Both the position numbers and the translations under genes were made by a program. The notes beneath the pieces are model-generated. The model was not told where the DNA came from and searched no databases. It saw only the letters and a program-made list of their open reading frames with translations. Shown here piece by piece: positions 35,680-45,159 of a stretch of 64,000 nucleotides of DNA (the first letter of the stretch is position 1; each line of letters begins with the position of its first letter). The DNA is from Arthrobacter sp. Soil736. Lineage in GTDB: Bacteria; Actinomycetota; Actinomycetes; Actinomycetales; Micrococcaceae. The DNA lies in assembly GCF_001428005.1 (NCBI RefSeq), contig NZ_LMSB01000004.1, positions 65,707 to 129,706 on the forward strand, read 5' to 3'.

Positions 35680-37722
35680 CTAAACCTCCGCCACCGGAGC
35701 CGCGAACTGCGCGGCGTACAGCGCCGAGTACGCCCCGCCGGCAGCCAGAAGCTCAGCATGCGTGCCCTGCTCCACGATCTGCCCGGCCTCCATCACCAGG
35801 ATGAGGTCGGCGTCGCGGATGGTGGACAGCCGGTGCGCGATCACGAAGCTCGTCCGGTCGCTCCTCAAAGCGCTCATCGCCTTCTGCACCAGCACCTCGG
35901 TGCGGGTGTCCACCGAGCTCGTCGCCTCGTCGAGGATCAAGACGGACGGGCGAGCCAGGAACGCCCGGGCGATCGTCAGCAGCTGCTTCTCGCCGGCGGA
36001 CACATTGCCACCCTCGTCCTCCAGCACAGTGTCGTAGCCCTCCGGCAGCGAGTGCACAAACCGGTCCACATATGTCGCCTGGGCGGCCTCCAAAATTTCG
36101 GCTTCAGTAGCCGTTGGCTGCCCGTAGGCGATGTTGTCCCGGATGGTCCCGCCGAACAGCCACGTGTCCTGCAGCACCATGCCCATCCGCGAGCGCAGCT
36201 CGTGCCGCGTCATCGCGGTGACGTCCACGCCGTCGAGCGTTATCCGCCCCGCATCCAGCTCGTAAAACCGCATCATCAGGTTCACCAGGGTGGTCTTGCC
36301 CGCACCCGTCGGGCCCACGATCGCCACCGTCTGCCCCGGCTCCGCCACCAGGCTCAGGTCGGAAATCAGCGGCTTGTCCGGCGAATAGGAGAACGACACG
36401 TTCTCGAACACCAGCCGCCCCCGCCCGCCGTCCGGCGAAGAAGCCGGCAATGGGTCCGGCGACTGCTCGTCCGTGTCCAGCAGCTCGAACACCCGCTCCG
36501 CGGATGCCACCCCGGACTGCAGCAGGTTGGCCATGGACCCCAGCTGGGCCAGCGGCTGGGTGAACTGCCGCGAGTACTGGATGAACGCCTGCACGTCGCC
36601 CAGCTGCATCGCGCCGGAGGCCACCTGCAGCCCGCCCACCACGGCGATCCCCACGTACACCAGGTTCCCGATGAACGTCAGCGCCGGCATGATCAGGCCG
36701 CTGATGAACTGCGCCCCGAAGCTCGCCGCAAACAGCTCCCCGTTCTTCTGCCGGAACCGCTCCTCCACCTCCCGCTGCCGGCCGAACACCTTCACCAGCG
36801 CGTGCCCCGTGTACGTCTCCTCGATCTGCCCGTTCAGCTCCCCCGTGTGCTTCCACTGCGCCACGAACAGCTTCTGCGACCTCTTGGCGATCAGCGCCGT
36901 GGTCACCAGCGTCAGCGGCACCGTCACCAGCGCAATCAGCGCCAGCACCGGTGAGAGCAGGAACATCATCACCAGCACGCCCACCACGGTGAGCAGCGAC
37001 GTCACCGCCTGGGAGATGGACTGCTGCAGGCTCTGCGAGATGTTGTCCACATCGTTCGTCACCCGGCTGAGCAGCTCGCCGCGCTGGATGGAATCGAAGT
37101 AGCGCAGCGGCAGCCGGTGGATCTTCGCCTCGATCTGCTCGCGCAGCCGGTACACCGTCCGCTGCACCACGCCGTTGAGCATATACGCCTGGATCCAGCC
37201 GAACGCCGACGCCAGCACATACAGCGCCAGCGCCCACAGCAGCACCGAGAACAGCGCCGCGAAGTTGATCCCGGTCCCCGGCGTCAGCGCCATGGCGCCG
37301 AGCATGTCCGCCTGCGAATTCTCGCCGGCCGCGCGCAGCCCCGCGATCACGTCGTCCTTGCTCACCCCGGCCGGCAGGTTCTTGGACACCACGCCGGCGA
37401 AGATCAGGTTGGTGCCCTCCCCCAGCAGCCGCGGCCCGATCACCGAGAACGCCACGCTCGCCACGGCCAGCGCCAGGACCAGCACCAGACACAGCCGCTC
37501 GGGATGCAGCGTCCCCAGCAGCCGCCTGGCCGACGGCCCGAAGTTCATCGCCTTCTCCGCCGGGACGTTCATTCCGGCGAACGGCCCGCCCCGGCCCGGC
37601 CCCATCGGCGGGCGCGGCGGGCCCGCGGGCCGTTCCGCGCTCCCCGCGGTGGTACCCGCAGAACGCCCGACGGCGGTCGGCCCGGTTCCCTGGGCCTGCC
37701 CGGTGCGGCTTGAGGTGCTCAT
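35680..37722 (-). CDS. ABC exporter subunit (heterodimeric, B-type) with N-terminal Gly/Pro-rich extension
   Basis: This encodes 680 residues. About 60 residues of Thr/Gly/Pro-rich linker (RPAGPPRPPMGPGRGGPFAG) precede six membrane helices (LVLVLALAVASVAFSVIGPR and others). The ATPase domain is complete: Walker A GPTGAGKTT, signature VSAGEKQLLTIARA, Walker B VLILDEATSS with the catalytic glutamate, and the switch histidine in VIAHRLSTI. The ATG at 37722 overlaps the partner's stop by four bases and has GGAGG upstream. A much longer reading through the partner gene in this frame is spurious. Exports lipids or drugs; substrate unknown. Confidence 0.92.
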   Translation of the reverse strand: MSTSSRTGQAQGTGPTAVGRSAGTTAGSAERPAGPPRPPMGPGRGGPFAGMNVPAEKAMNFGPSARRLLGTLHPERLCLVLVLALAVASVAFSVIGPRLLGEGTNLIFAGVVSKNLPAGVSKDDVIAGLRAAGENSQADMLGAMALTPGTGINFAALFSVLLWALALYVLASAFGWIQAYMLNGVVQRTVYRLREQIEAKIHRLPLRYFDSIQRGELLSRVTNDVDNISQSLQQSISQAVTSLLTVVGVLVMMFLLSPVLALIALVTVPLTLVTTALIAKRSQKLFVAQWKHTGELNGQIEETYTGHALVKVFGRQREVEERFRQKNGELFAASFGAQFISGLIMPALTFIGNLVYVGIAVVGGLQVASGAMQLGDVQAFIQYSRQFTQPLAQLGSMANLLQSGVASAERVFELLDTDEQSPDPLPASSPDGGRGRLVFENVSFSYSPDKPLISDLSLVAEPGQTVAIVGPTGAGKTTLVNLMMRFYELDAGRITLDGVDVTAMTRHELRSRMGMVLQDTWLFGGTIRDNIAYGQPTATEAEILEAAQATYVDRFVHSLPEGYDTVLEDEGGNVSAGEKQLLTIARAFLARPSVLILDEATSSVDTRTEVLVQKAMSALRSDRTSFVIAHRLSTIRDADLILVMEAGQIVEQGTHAELLAAGGAYSALYAAQFAAPVAEV

Positions 37723-39476
37723 GCCGCCTCCTCCGCCGCCAGCTGCGAGGACACGATCTCCCGGTACGTCTCGGACGTCTCCAGCAGCTCGCCGTGCGTT
37801 CCGCGCCCGACGATCCTGCCGTCGTCGAGCACCAGGATCTGGTCCGCATCCAGGATGCTGGACACCCGCTGGGCGATGACCACCAGCGTGGCCCCGGAGG
37901 TGTCGTGCTTGAGGGCCTGCCGGAGCCGGGCGTCCGTGGCGGTGTCCAGCGACGAGAAGGAGTCGTCGAAGATGTACAGCTCCGGCCGCTTCACCAGCGC
38001 CCGCGCGATGGCCAGCCGCTGCCGCTGCCCGCCGGACACGTTGGTCCCGCCCTGCGAGATGGGCGCATCCAGACCACCCTCCATTTCCCGGACGAACTCC
38101 TGCGCCTGGGCCGTGGCCAGCGCGCCCCAGAGTTCGTCCTCCGTGGCGTCCGGCTTGCCGTACAGCAGGTTGCTGCGGACAGTGCCGGAGAACAGGTACG
38201 GCCGCTGCGGGACCAGGCCGATGTGCCCCCACAGCAGGTCCGGATGCAGCTCGCGCACGTCCACCCCGCCCATGAGCACCGCCCCGCCGGTGGCGTCGAA
38301 GAGCCGCGGCATCAGGTTCACCAGGGTGGTTTTCCCCGACCCGGTGCTGCCGATGATCGCCGTCGTCTGCCCCGCGCGGGCGGTGAAGGTGATGTTGCTG
38401 AGGACGGGCTGCTGGGCGCCGGGGTAGGCGAACCGGACGCCGCGCATCTCCAGCTCGCCGGTCCCCACGCCACGCCGCCCGGCGGCCGCGCCGGAAAAGG
38501 CGAGCGGGCGGGCCGGCGGCCGCACGGACGATTCGGTCTCGAGCACCTCGCCGATCCGGTCCGCGGAGACGGCGGCGCGCGGGATCATCACGGCCATGAA
38601 CGTGGCCATCATGACGGACATCAGGATCTGCAGCAGGTAGCTGAGGAACGCGATGAGGGTGCCCACCTGCATGGAGCCGTCCTCGATCCGGAACGCGCCG
38701 AACCAGATCACCGCCACGCTGGACACGTTGAGCACCAGCATCACCACCGGGAACGCGAGCGCCATCAGCCGCCCGGCGCGCAGGGCGGTGTCCGTGACGT
38801 CCTCGTTGGCCTGCGCGAACCGGGCAGTCTCCAGGTCCTCGCGCACGAACGCCCGCACCACGCGGATGCCGGCCAGCTGCTCGCGGAGCACCCGGTTGAT
38901 GGTGTCGATCCGGACCTGCATCTTGCGGAACAGCGGCACCATCCGGCTGATGATGATGCCGACGCCGATCAAGAGCACCGGCACGCTGACGGCGATCAGC
39001 CACGACAGCTGCGCGTCCTGCCGGACGGCCATGATCACGCCGCCGACGCTGAGCATGGGCGCGGCCACCATCAGCGTGGCGGACATCAGCACCAGCTGCT
39101 GGACTTGCTGGACGTCGTTGGTGGAGCGGGTGATGAGGCTCGGGGCGCCGAACCGGGTGACTTCCTGCTCGGAGAACTCCCCCACCCGGGTGAAGATGGC
39201 CCCGCGCAGGTCCCGCCCCATGCCCATCGCGGCCTTCGCCCCGAAGTACACGGCCGTGACAGCGCAGGCGATCTGCAGCAGCGTGATGAACAGCATGAGG
39301 CTGCCCACCCGCAGGATGTACCCGGTGTCCCCCTTCGCCACGCCTTCGTCGATGATGTCCGCGTTCAGCGTGGGCAGGTACAGCGAGGCGATGGACTGCG
39401 CCAGCTGGAAAACGACGACGGCGATCAGCAGCCGCCGCTGCGGCCGCAGGTATTCAACGAGCAGCTTCCAGAGCAT
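37719..39476 (-). CDS. ABC exporter subunit (heterodimeric, degenerate catalytic site)
   Basis: This encodes 585 residues. Six membrane helices (LLIAVVVFQLAQSIASLYLP and others), then ATPase: Walker A GSTGSGKTT, signature VSGGQRQRLAIARAL, Walker B LYIFDDSFSSLD. The glutamate after the Walker B aspartate is Asp here, and the switch histidine is Gln (VIAQRVSS). These are the standard marks of the degenerate half in heterodimeric exporters such as TmrAB/BmrCD. The partner at 35680 has the intact residues. Resembles mycobacterial Rv1272c/Rv1273c. SD GGAGA precedes the ATG. Confidence 0.92.
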   Translation of the reverse strand: MLWKLLVEYLRPQRRLLIAVVVFQLAQSIASLYLPTLNADIIDEGVAKGDTGYILRVGSLMLFITLLQIACAVTAVYFGAKAAMGMGRDLRGAIFTRVGEFSEQEVTRFGAPSLITRSTNDVQQVQQLVLMSATLMVAAPMLSVGGVIMAVRQDAQLSWLIAVSVPVLLIGVGIIISRMVPLFRKMQVRIDTINRVLREQLAGIRVVRAFVREDLETARFAQANEDVTDTALRAGRLMALAFPVVMLVLNVSSVAVIWFGAFRIEDGSMQVGTLIAFLSYLLQILMSVMMATFMAVMIPRAAVSADRIGEVLETESSVRPPARPLAFSGAAAGRRGVGTGELEMRGVRFAYPGAQQPVLSNITFTARAGQTTAIIGSTGSGKTTLVNLMPRLFDATGGAVLMGGVDVRELHPDLLWGHIGLVPQRPYLFSGTVRSNLLYGKPDATEDELWGALATAQAQEFVREMEGGLDAPISQGGTNVSGGQRQRLAIARALVKRPELYIFDDSFSSLDTATDARLRQALKHDTSGATLVVIAQRVSSILDADQILVLDDGRIVGRGTHGELLETSETYREIVSSQLAAEEAA

Positions 39477-39643
39477 CCGGTCTCCACGTCACTCGAAGTG
39501 ATTTGAAGGCCAGTCTACGTCCGGATGCTTGGGACGAACTTGGACCCGCCCAGGCCCGGGCGGGGCTGCCAACCGGCGGCTGTCCGGCCTCCCCTGTAGG
39601 CTGTGGTCACCGCCTACATACCGCGGCAATCGCATGTTGAAGA

Positions 39644-40117
39644 TTGGGGACTTCATTGGGGGAACAGCGTTTGGATTCCGGCGTGCCCGGGGACATACCG
39701 GCGGCCATCCGATTATCGACGGCGTGCTGGCTTACCAGCGCAGTGGTGTTCGGCATCGTGCCGGTCATCCTGGACGTGGCAGGAATCAACTTCGGCCAGT
39801 CCATGCCTGACTGGGCGGTGCCCTTCATAGTGGCCTTCGCAGTCCCGCTGACTGCCCTGCAGGTCTGGGCGGCACTCCAGCTGCAGCACGGGGCGCGGTG
39901 GGCCCGCCTCCTCCTGACCGCCGGTGCCGTCGTGTCCGTGCTGGCTGCGCCGCTGGACCCGTCGGTGCTCATCCTGGCCGGCCTGGCGCTGACGCTGGCC
40001 GGCGCGGTGCTGATGTGGCTCCCGGTGAGCAACCGGTACTTCCTGTCGGTCCGCTACGGGGCGCAGGCGGAAGATCTGGACGGGCATGCCGCGCGGCGCC
40101 CGGCTGTGGGGCCGTGA
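39644..40117 (+). CDS. Hypothetical membrane protein
   Basis: This encodes about 157 residues with four hydrophobic segments: LTSAVVFGIVPVILDVAGIN, then WAVPFIVAFAVPLTALQVWA, LLLTAGAVVSVLAA and LAGLALTLAGAVLMWLPVSN. The tail SNRYFLSVRYGAQAEDLDGH is soluble. No family was recognised; similar four-helix proteins occur in Arthrobacter. The TTG at 39644 is uncertain; other TTG codons nearby are possible. Confidence 0.6.
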   Translation: MGTSLGEQRLDSGVPGDIPAAIRLSTACWLTSAVVFGIVPVILDVAGINFGQSMPDWAVPFIVAFAVPLTALQVWAALQLQHGARWARLLLTAGAVVSVLAAPLDPSVLILAGLALTLAGAVLMWLPVSNRYFLSVRYGAQAEDLDGHAARRPAVGP

Positions 40118-40273
40118 ACCCGACCATTTGAAGATGATTGCCCAGCGGCTGGCATGCACAGTTGGGCAGAGGCGGGTTTTCTGGTTATCGTCAGGGCAGC
40201 CGATGCCGTGGCCGCAGCACTGCGCCTCGCGCGGGAATGCCGCCCGCAGCTTTGAACGGAAGAGAGAACTCCT

Positions 40274-40789
40274 GTGACTGACACGATCCTCCTGCCCGCG
40301 GTGGCCGATGCCCTGGCCGCCCACGGCGTCCGCCACGAGGTGCTCGAGTGCTCCCCGGAACTCGCGGACACGGCCGAGTTCTGCGAGCACTACGGCTTCA
40401 CCCTCGACCAGGCGGCCAACACCATCCTGGTGTCGTCCCGCAAACTGGACCCGCCCCGGTACGCCGTCTGCGTAGTGCTCGGCACCACCCGCCTTGACGT
40501 CAACAGTTCCGTCCGGGGCCTGCTGGACGTCAAGCGGGCCTCCTTTGCGGACGCCGAGACCACCGTGGCCCAGACGGGCATGCTGGTGGGCGGCGTCACT
40601 GCTGCCGGCATCGAAGATCTCCCGATCTATGTGGACCGGGCCGTCCTGGACGCGCCCCGGGTGGTGATGGGCGGCGGGAACCGGTCCAGCAAGATCGTCC
40701 TCGCCCCGGCCGAGCTCCTCAAGCTGCCCGGCGTCGAGGTGGTGGACGGGCTCGCCACTCCGCGCGAGCCGGCGGAGCAGCTGGACTGA
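40274..40789 (+). CDS. YbaK/EbsC family aminoacyl-tRNA deacylase
   Basis: This encodes 171 residues. The YbaK/ProX fold is seen in FTLDQAANTILVSSRK, then YAVCVVLGTTRLDVNSSVRG and VGGVTAAGIEDLPIYVDRAV. These proteins hydrolyse mischarged Cys-tRNA(Pro) or Ala-tRNA(Pro). The conserved lysine of the editing site would be the K in SSRK or in LLDVKRAS. The GTG at 40274 has GAGAG upstream. It is a monocistronic housekeeping gene. Confidence 0.88.
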   Translation: MTDTILLPAVADALAAHGVRHEVLECSPELADTAEFCEHYGFTLDQAANTILVSSRKLDPPRYAVCVVLGTTRLDVNSSVRGLLDVKRASFADAETTVAQTGMLVGGVTAAGIEDLPIYVDRAVLDAPRVVMGGGNRSSKIVLAPAELLKLPGVEVVDGLATPREPAEQLD

Positions 40790-40929
40790 AAACGTTCCGC
40801 GGCCCCGGCCGGCGATCCAGGGAGCGGAGGCCACTTTCGCAGATTGGCTATGGTGCCGCGTCCGGCCGGCCGCCTACCGTGGGTGAGGAATCCGTCAGGA
40901 CACCCGCTGAACCCGAGAGAAAGAGCAGC

Positions 40930-41778
40930 ATGGCCGCCGTCGTCAACGAATACCCCTTCTCGCAAGTAGACGTTTTTGCCCCGGGACCGAAGCCCGGCAA
41001 CCCGGTCGCCGTGGTCCATGACGCCGATGGCCTGTCCACGGAACAGATGCAGAGCTTCGCCAACTGGACCAACCTGTCGGAGACCACCTTCCTCCTGCGG
41101 CCGTCCCATCCGGACGCGGACTACAGGCTGCGGATCTTCACCCCGCGCGCAGAGATTCCGTTCGCCGGGCACCCCACCCTCGGATCCGCCCACGCCTGGC
41201 TGGAAAACGGCGGCCAGCCGCAGGGCGAAGGCGAACTGGTCCAGGAATGCGGGGCCGGCCTGGTCAACATCAAACGGGCAGAGGACGGGCTGTCCTTCGC
41301 GGCGCCGCCCCTCCGCAGATCAGGCCCGGTGGAACCAGCGGTGCTCGAGCAGGCCGTGGCCAGCCTCGGCATCGGCCATGAGCAGGTCCTCGGAAGCAAC
41401 TGGGTGGACAACGGCCCGGGGTGGCTGGGAATCCGCCTGGCAACGGCCCAGCAGGTTGTGAACCTCGAGCCCGATTTCTCCGCCATGGGCGACCTCCTGG
41501 TCGGCGTCATCGGCGCCTTCGACGACGGCGGCCCGGCGGACTTCGAGGTCCGCGCCTTTGCCCCCGGTCTGGACGTTCCCGAGGACCCGGTAACGGGCAG
41601 CCTCAACGCCGGTTTGGCGCTGTGGCTGCGCGGCGAGGGCGTGGTGGCCGCGGATTACACCGTCCGGCAGGGAACGGTCCTCGGGCGTGGCGGACTGGTC
41701 ACCGTCACCAGCGAGGCAGAAACCATGTGGGTGGGCGGCGCCAGCCGCACTGTCGTCCGCGGCGTCGTGGGGCTGTAG
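40930..41778 (+). CDS. PhzF family isomerase
   Basis: This encodes 282 residues. The PhzF signature is visible: VDVFAPGPKPGNPVAVVHDA, then LSETTFLLRP with the catalytic glutamate, IFTPRAEIPFAGHPTLGSAH and EDPVTGSLNAGLALWL. Members isomerise small carboxylic acids; most have no known substrate. The ATG at 40930 follows GAGAAAGAGC. Free-standing gene. Confidence 0.9.
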   Translation: MAAVVNEYPFSQVDVFAPGPKPGNPVAVVHDADGLSTEQMQSFANWTNLSETTFLLRPSHPDADYRLRIFTPRAEIPFAGHPTLGSAHAWLENGGQPQGEGELVQECGAGLVNIKRAEDGLSFAAPPLRRSGPVEPAVLEQAVASLGIGHEQVLGSNWVDNGPGWLGIRLATAQQVVNLEPDFSAMGDLLVGVIGAFDDGGPADFEVRAFAPGLDVPEDPVTGSLNAGLALWLRGEGVVAADYTVRQGTVLGRGGLVTVTSEAETMWVGGASRTVVRGVVGL

Positions 41779-41910
41779 GCCCCGCCGGGGCACTTCCGAA
41801 GCCCATGGATGCCGGAGTCCCCCAGGTCTAGAATCGGCCTCAGGTCCGGAATGAAAGGACCCGGCGGCCGCGTCCGGCGGACCGTACGCAACGCGAACAC
41901 GGGGTGGTCC

Positions 41911-42713
41911 ATGGACGCCGTCGAAGTTGCAGGATTGCGCATCGCCTACCAGCGCGCCGGCCGGGGGCCAGCACTGGTGCTGCTGCATGGAGCCTACGAA
42001 GACAGCCGCATCTGGCGGCCGCAGCTGGAAGCGTTGTCGGACGAGTTCACTGTTGTTGCCTGGGATGCTCCCGGCTGCGGCAGTTCGACTATCCCTTCGC
42101 CGGACTTTTCGGGCGAAGACTTTGGGAACGCCCTTGCCGGTTTCCTCCGGGCCGCTGTTCCGGCAAGGCCCAGTGTGCTCGGTTTGTCGTGGGGGTCCGG
42201 GGTGGCCTTGGAGCTCTATCGAGGGCATCCTGAGCTGCCGGCTTCGCTGGTGCTGGCTTCCGCCTACGCAGGCTGGGCGGGTTCGCTGCCTCCGGAGGAA
42301 GTGGACCGGCGCAACGCCCAGGTGCTCAGCGAGCTCGACCAGCCGCCGGAGAAATTCATTCCGGTGTGGCTGCCCACGCTCTTGACCGAACACGCCGACC
42401 AGTCCGTCGTCAACGAGGTCAGCGGGATCATGGCCGATTTCCACTCGGCAGGTATGCGGGCAGTGCTGAACGCCAGCGGCCACGCCGACTATCGCGACGT
42501 CCTGCCCACCATCACGGTTCCCACCCTGCTCCTCTATGGCGAAAGGGATGTTCGGTCACCGTTGAGTGTCGCCAACGAGATGCACCGGCAGATTCCCGCT
42601 CAACGCTAACCGTGATTCCCGACGTCGGGCATCTGGCCTGCGCGGAAGCGCCGGCGGCGTTCAATGCCGAAGTCCGCCGGTTCCTGCACGGGCTCGAAGA
42701 CCGGGCCGACTAG
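41911..42713 (+). pseudogene. Alpha/beta hydrolase, frameshifted before the catalytic histidine
   Basis: The first frame runs from ATG 41911 (MDAVEVAGLRIAYQRAGRGP) through the nucleophile GLSWGSGVALE and the acid in YGERDVRSPLS, then stops at 42609. In the next frame the natural end follows: LTVIPDVGHLACAEAPAAF, with the catalytic histidine and the tail RRFLHGLEDRAD to 42713. One base is missing near 42598-42600 (after MHRQIPA). As it stands the product lacks the histidine and is probably inactive, unless this is a sequencing error. Confidence 0.8.
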
Positions 42714-42735
42714 TGGCATTCCAGTAGGCCGCCGG

Positions 42736-43545
42736 ATGAAAAGAATTGAGATTACGGAACACGGCTCGGGGGTGGTTGCCGCCACCGGCCCTGGCGTGAC
42801 CCACGTGCAGGCGGGAGACCGAGTCTGGGTGTCAACGATCCCGGCGCGGACGCTCGGGACCTATGCCCAGACGATGGTGTGCGACGCCGGCATCGTGCAC
42901 CTTCTCCCCGACCGCCTGTCGTTCGAGGAGGGTGCGGCGCTCGGGGTCCCCTACACCACCGCCTACCGCGCCCTATTCCAGCGCGGACGCGGCACCCCCG
43001 GTGAGGTGGTCCTTGTCCACGGGGCCAGCGGAGGCGTGGGCATACCGGCCGTCCAGCTGGCCGTCGCGCACGGGATGACAGTCATCGGGACAGCAGGGAC
43101 GCCGACCGGGCTGGAGCTGGTCCTGCAGAACGGGGCGGCGCACGCGCTGGACCACACCCAGCCCGGTCACGTCGCGCAGATCAGGGACCTCACGGAGGGC
43201 CGCGGCGTTGACCTGGTGGTGGAGATGCTTGCCAACAAGAACCTCCAGGAGGACATGGACCTGCTGGCCTCCCGGGGCCGCATTGTCATCGTCGGCAGCC
43301 GCGGCCCCGTCCAGGTCAGCCCGCGTTCCCTCATGGTCGCCGAAGCCGACATCCGGGGAACCGCCCTGTGGAACATGACCCCGGCGGACTTCGAGGACGC
43401 CTACTCAGCCCTGGACAGCGTGCTGCGCTCCTCAGCCATCCGGCCCGTGATCGGCAAGCGGTTTCCGCTCGCGGACGCGGCCGAGGCCCACCGGTTCATC
43501 ACCACGTCGCGGGCGGCGGGCAAGGTGGTCCTGCAGGTCAGGTAG
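42736..43545 (+). CDS. Quinone oxidoreductase-like protein with an N-terminal deletion
   Basis: This encodes 269 residues; relatives are about 325. The normal N terminus MKRIEITEHGS joins directly to GVVAATGPGVTHVQAGDRVW, so roughly 50 residues of the GroES-like domain are missing, in frame. The NADPH-binding part is intact: LVHGASGGVGIPAVQLAVAH. The lost segment normally shapes the active site, so this may be a pseudogene still in frame. It follows the frameshifted hydrolase by 22 bases. Confidence 0.8.
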   Translation: MKRIEITEHGSGVVAATGPGVTHVQAGDRVWVSTIPARTLGTYAQTMVCDAGIVHLLPDRLSFEEGAALGVPYTTAYRALFQRGRGTPGEVVLVHGASGGVGIPAVQLAVAHGMTVIGTAGTPTGLELVLQNGAAHALDHTQPGHVAQIRDLTEGRGVDLVVEMLANKNLQEDMDLLASRGRIVIVGSRGPVQVSPRSLMVAEADIRGTALWNMTPADFEDAYSALDSVLRSSAIRPVIGKRFPLADAAEAHRFITTSRAAGKVVLQVR

Positions 43546-43566
43546 CAGAACACCGGCGGCGGCGGG

Positions 43567-44958
43567 TCACCGCGCCGGTTCGGGCACCTCGCGTTCGCCG
43601 GCGTCCGCCGGCACACTGCCGACGGCGGCAGGAACCTCAGGCGAGCCGGCCGCCGTCGAGCGTTCACCGGCTTCCCCGCGGAAGGCCTCGAGCATTGCCT
43701 CCCGGTCAAACTGGCCCTCCCACTTCGCCACCACGAACGTGGCCACGCAATTGCCCAGCAGGTTCACGGAGACCCGCATGGAATCCATGACACGATCGGC
43801 CCCCAGCAGCAGCGCCACGCCGGCCACGGGGAAGATGCCCAGCGCACCGGCTGTCGCGGAGAGCGCCAGGAAGGCCGAGCCCGGCACACCCGCCATGCCC
43901 TTGGAGGTGAGCATGAGGACGCCCAGGGCGGCAAGCTGCTGGCCCAGGTCCAGGTTGTGGCCGAAGGCCTGGGCAAGGAACAGCAGGGAGATGGAGAGGT
44001 ACAGTGCGGCGCCGTCGAGATTGAACGAATATCCGGTGGGAACCACCAGTCCGGTGGTGGCGCGCGAGCAGCCGGCGTTGGTCAGTTTGGTCATGATGCG
44101 CGGCAGGACGGACTCGGTGGAGGCCGTTCCCAGGGCCAGCAGGAACTCTTCCCGCGAATACCTGATGAACTGCCACAGCGGCACCCGCGGATAGACCCAG
44201 GCCACGAGGAACAGGAGTCCGATGAAGATGATGGCCGCGCCGTAGCAGGCTGCGATGAGCACGGCGTAGGTGCCCAGGGAGCCGAGCCCGTACTGGCCGA
44301 TGATGAACGCCATGGCACCGAACGCGCCGATGGGCGCCACGCGCATGACCCAGCCCATGATTTTGAAGAACAGTTCCAGCACGGTCTCCAGCAGGTTCAC
44401 CACCGGCAGGCAGCGTTCACGGCCCACCACCACGATGGCCGCCCCGAAGAAGACCGAGAAGCAGAGCACCTGGAGCAGGCTGTTGGAGGCAAAGGCGCCA
44501 ACAACGCTGGTGGGAATGATGCCCAGCAGGAACTGACCCGCGTCCTTGGGAGGAGCGGTGCCCGTTTTGGCATCCAGCGCATCCTGCGACAGCGTGCCGG
44601 GGTCGATGTTAAGCCCGGCGCCGGGCTGGACTACGTTGCCTACGATCAGCCCGAAGACCAGCGCGAACAAAGTGGCGCCCGTGAAGTACACCAGGGCCTT
44701 CACCCCGACCCTGCCCACAGCCTTGACGTCTCCCACCGCCGAGATCCCGGTGACGATCACGAGGAAGATCAGCGGCGCAATGATCATCTTGATCAGCTGG
44801 ATGAAGCCGTCCCCCAGGGGCCGCAGGCCCGAGCCGATGCCGGGCCAGAAATGCCCGATCAGCACGCCGAGGCACACCGCCACGAGGATCTGGAAGAACA
44901 GCTGTTTGTGGAAAGGTTTCTTCGGTGCCTGGACAGCAGGAGACGCTGGGAGGTTCAT
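43567..44958 (-). CDS. dctA: Dicarboxylate/amino acid:cation symporter (DctA family)
   Basis: This encodes 463 residues with eight or more membrane helices. Family motifs: FIQLIKMIIAPLIFLVIVTG, then LGTASTESVLPRIMTKLTNA (the serine-rich hairpin), GYSFNLDGAALYLSISLLFL and MLTSKGMAGVPGSAFLALSA. DctA imports succinate, fumarate and malate with sodium or protons. A polar 50-residue tail follows the last helix. The start at 44958 (MNLPASP) is consistent with the family. It is divergent from the Zur-boxed operon at 45160. Confidence 0.92.
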   Translation of the reverse strand: MNLPASPAVQAPKKPFHKQLFFQILVAVCLGVLIGHFWPGIGSGLRPLGDGFIQLIKMIIAPLIFLVIVTGISAVGDVKAVGRVGVKALVYFTGATLFALVFGLIVGNVVQPGAGLNIDPGTLSQDALDAKTGTAPPKDAGQFLLGIIPTSVVGAFASNSLLQVLCFSVFFGAAIVVVGRERCLPVVNLLETVLELFFKIMGWVMRVAPIGAFGAMAFIIGQYGLGSLGTYAVLIAACYGAAIIFIGLLFLVAWVYPRVPLWQFIRYSREEFLLALGTASTESVLPRIMTKLTNAGCSRATTGLVVPTGYSFNLDGAALYLSISLLFLAQAFGHNLDLGQQLAALGVLMLTSKGMAGVPGSAFLALSATAGALGIFPVAGVALLLGADRVMDSMRVSVNLLGNCVATFVVAKWEGQFDREAMLEAFRGEAGERSTAAGSPEVPAAVGSVPADAGEREVPEPAR

Positions 44959-45131
44959 CTGGATGCCTATCGGTGTGCGGTGGCAGGGGTGCCGTTCGGT
45001 CAAACGCAACACTAGGGACGGCATGTTTCCGGCACGCTACATCCGCACTGCGGAATTGTTTAACCGCTTAATGGAACTTTCATCTGCTGACACCGCGCGT
45101 TCGAGGGCCCGGGCTCCGGCTGGGTTGTATT

Positions 45132-45146
45132 TGAGAACGATTCTCA
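45132..45146. promoter_or_regulatory. Zur box
   Basis: TGAGAA-CGA-TTCTCA is a perfect palindrome (6-base arms, 3-base spacer) that fits the actinobacterial Zur consensus (TGAAAATNATTTTCA-like). It ends 13 bases before the start codon at 45160, so zinc-bound Zur would block transcription of the two genes that follow. The cysteine-free bL36 downstream supports the assignment. Confidence 0.78.
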
Positions 45147-45159
45147 TTAGTGTTGAGGC

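Noticed and set aside
35680..39003. A single 1107-residue reading covering both ABC exporter genes
   Set aside because: Upstream of 37722 this frame is a nonsense arginine/alanine-rich reading of the partner gene; two normal overlapping genes explain the region.
45132..45146. A Fur (iron) box rather than a Zur box
   Set aside because: The dyad alone could fit either, but the cysteine-free bL36 and COG0523-like gene are established zinc-response genes.
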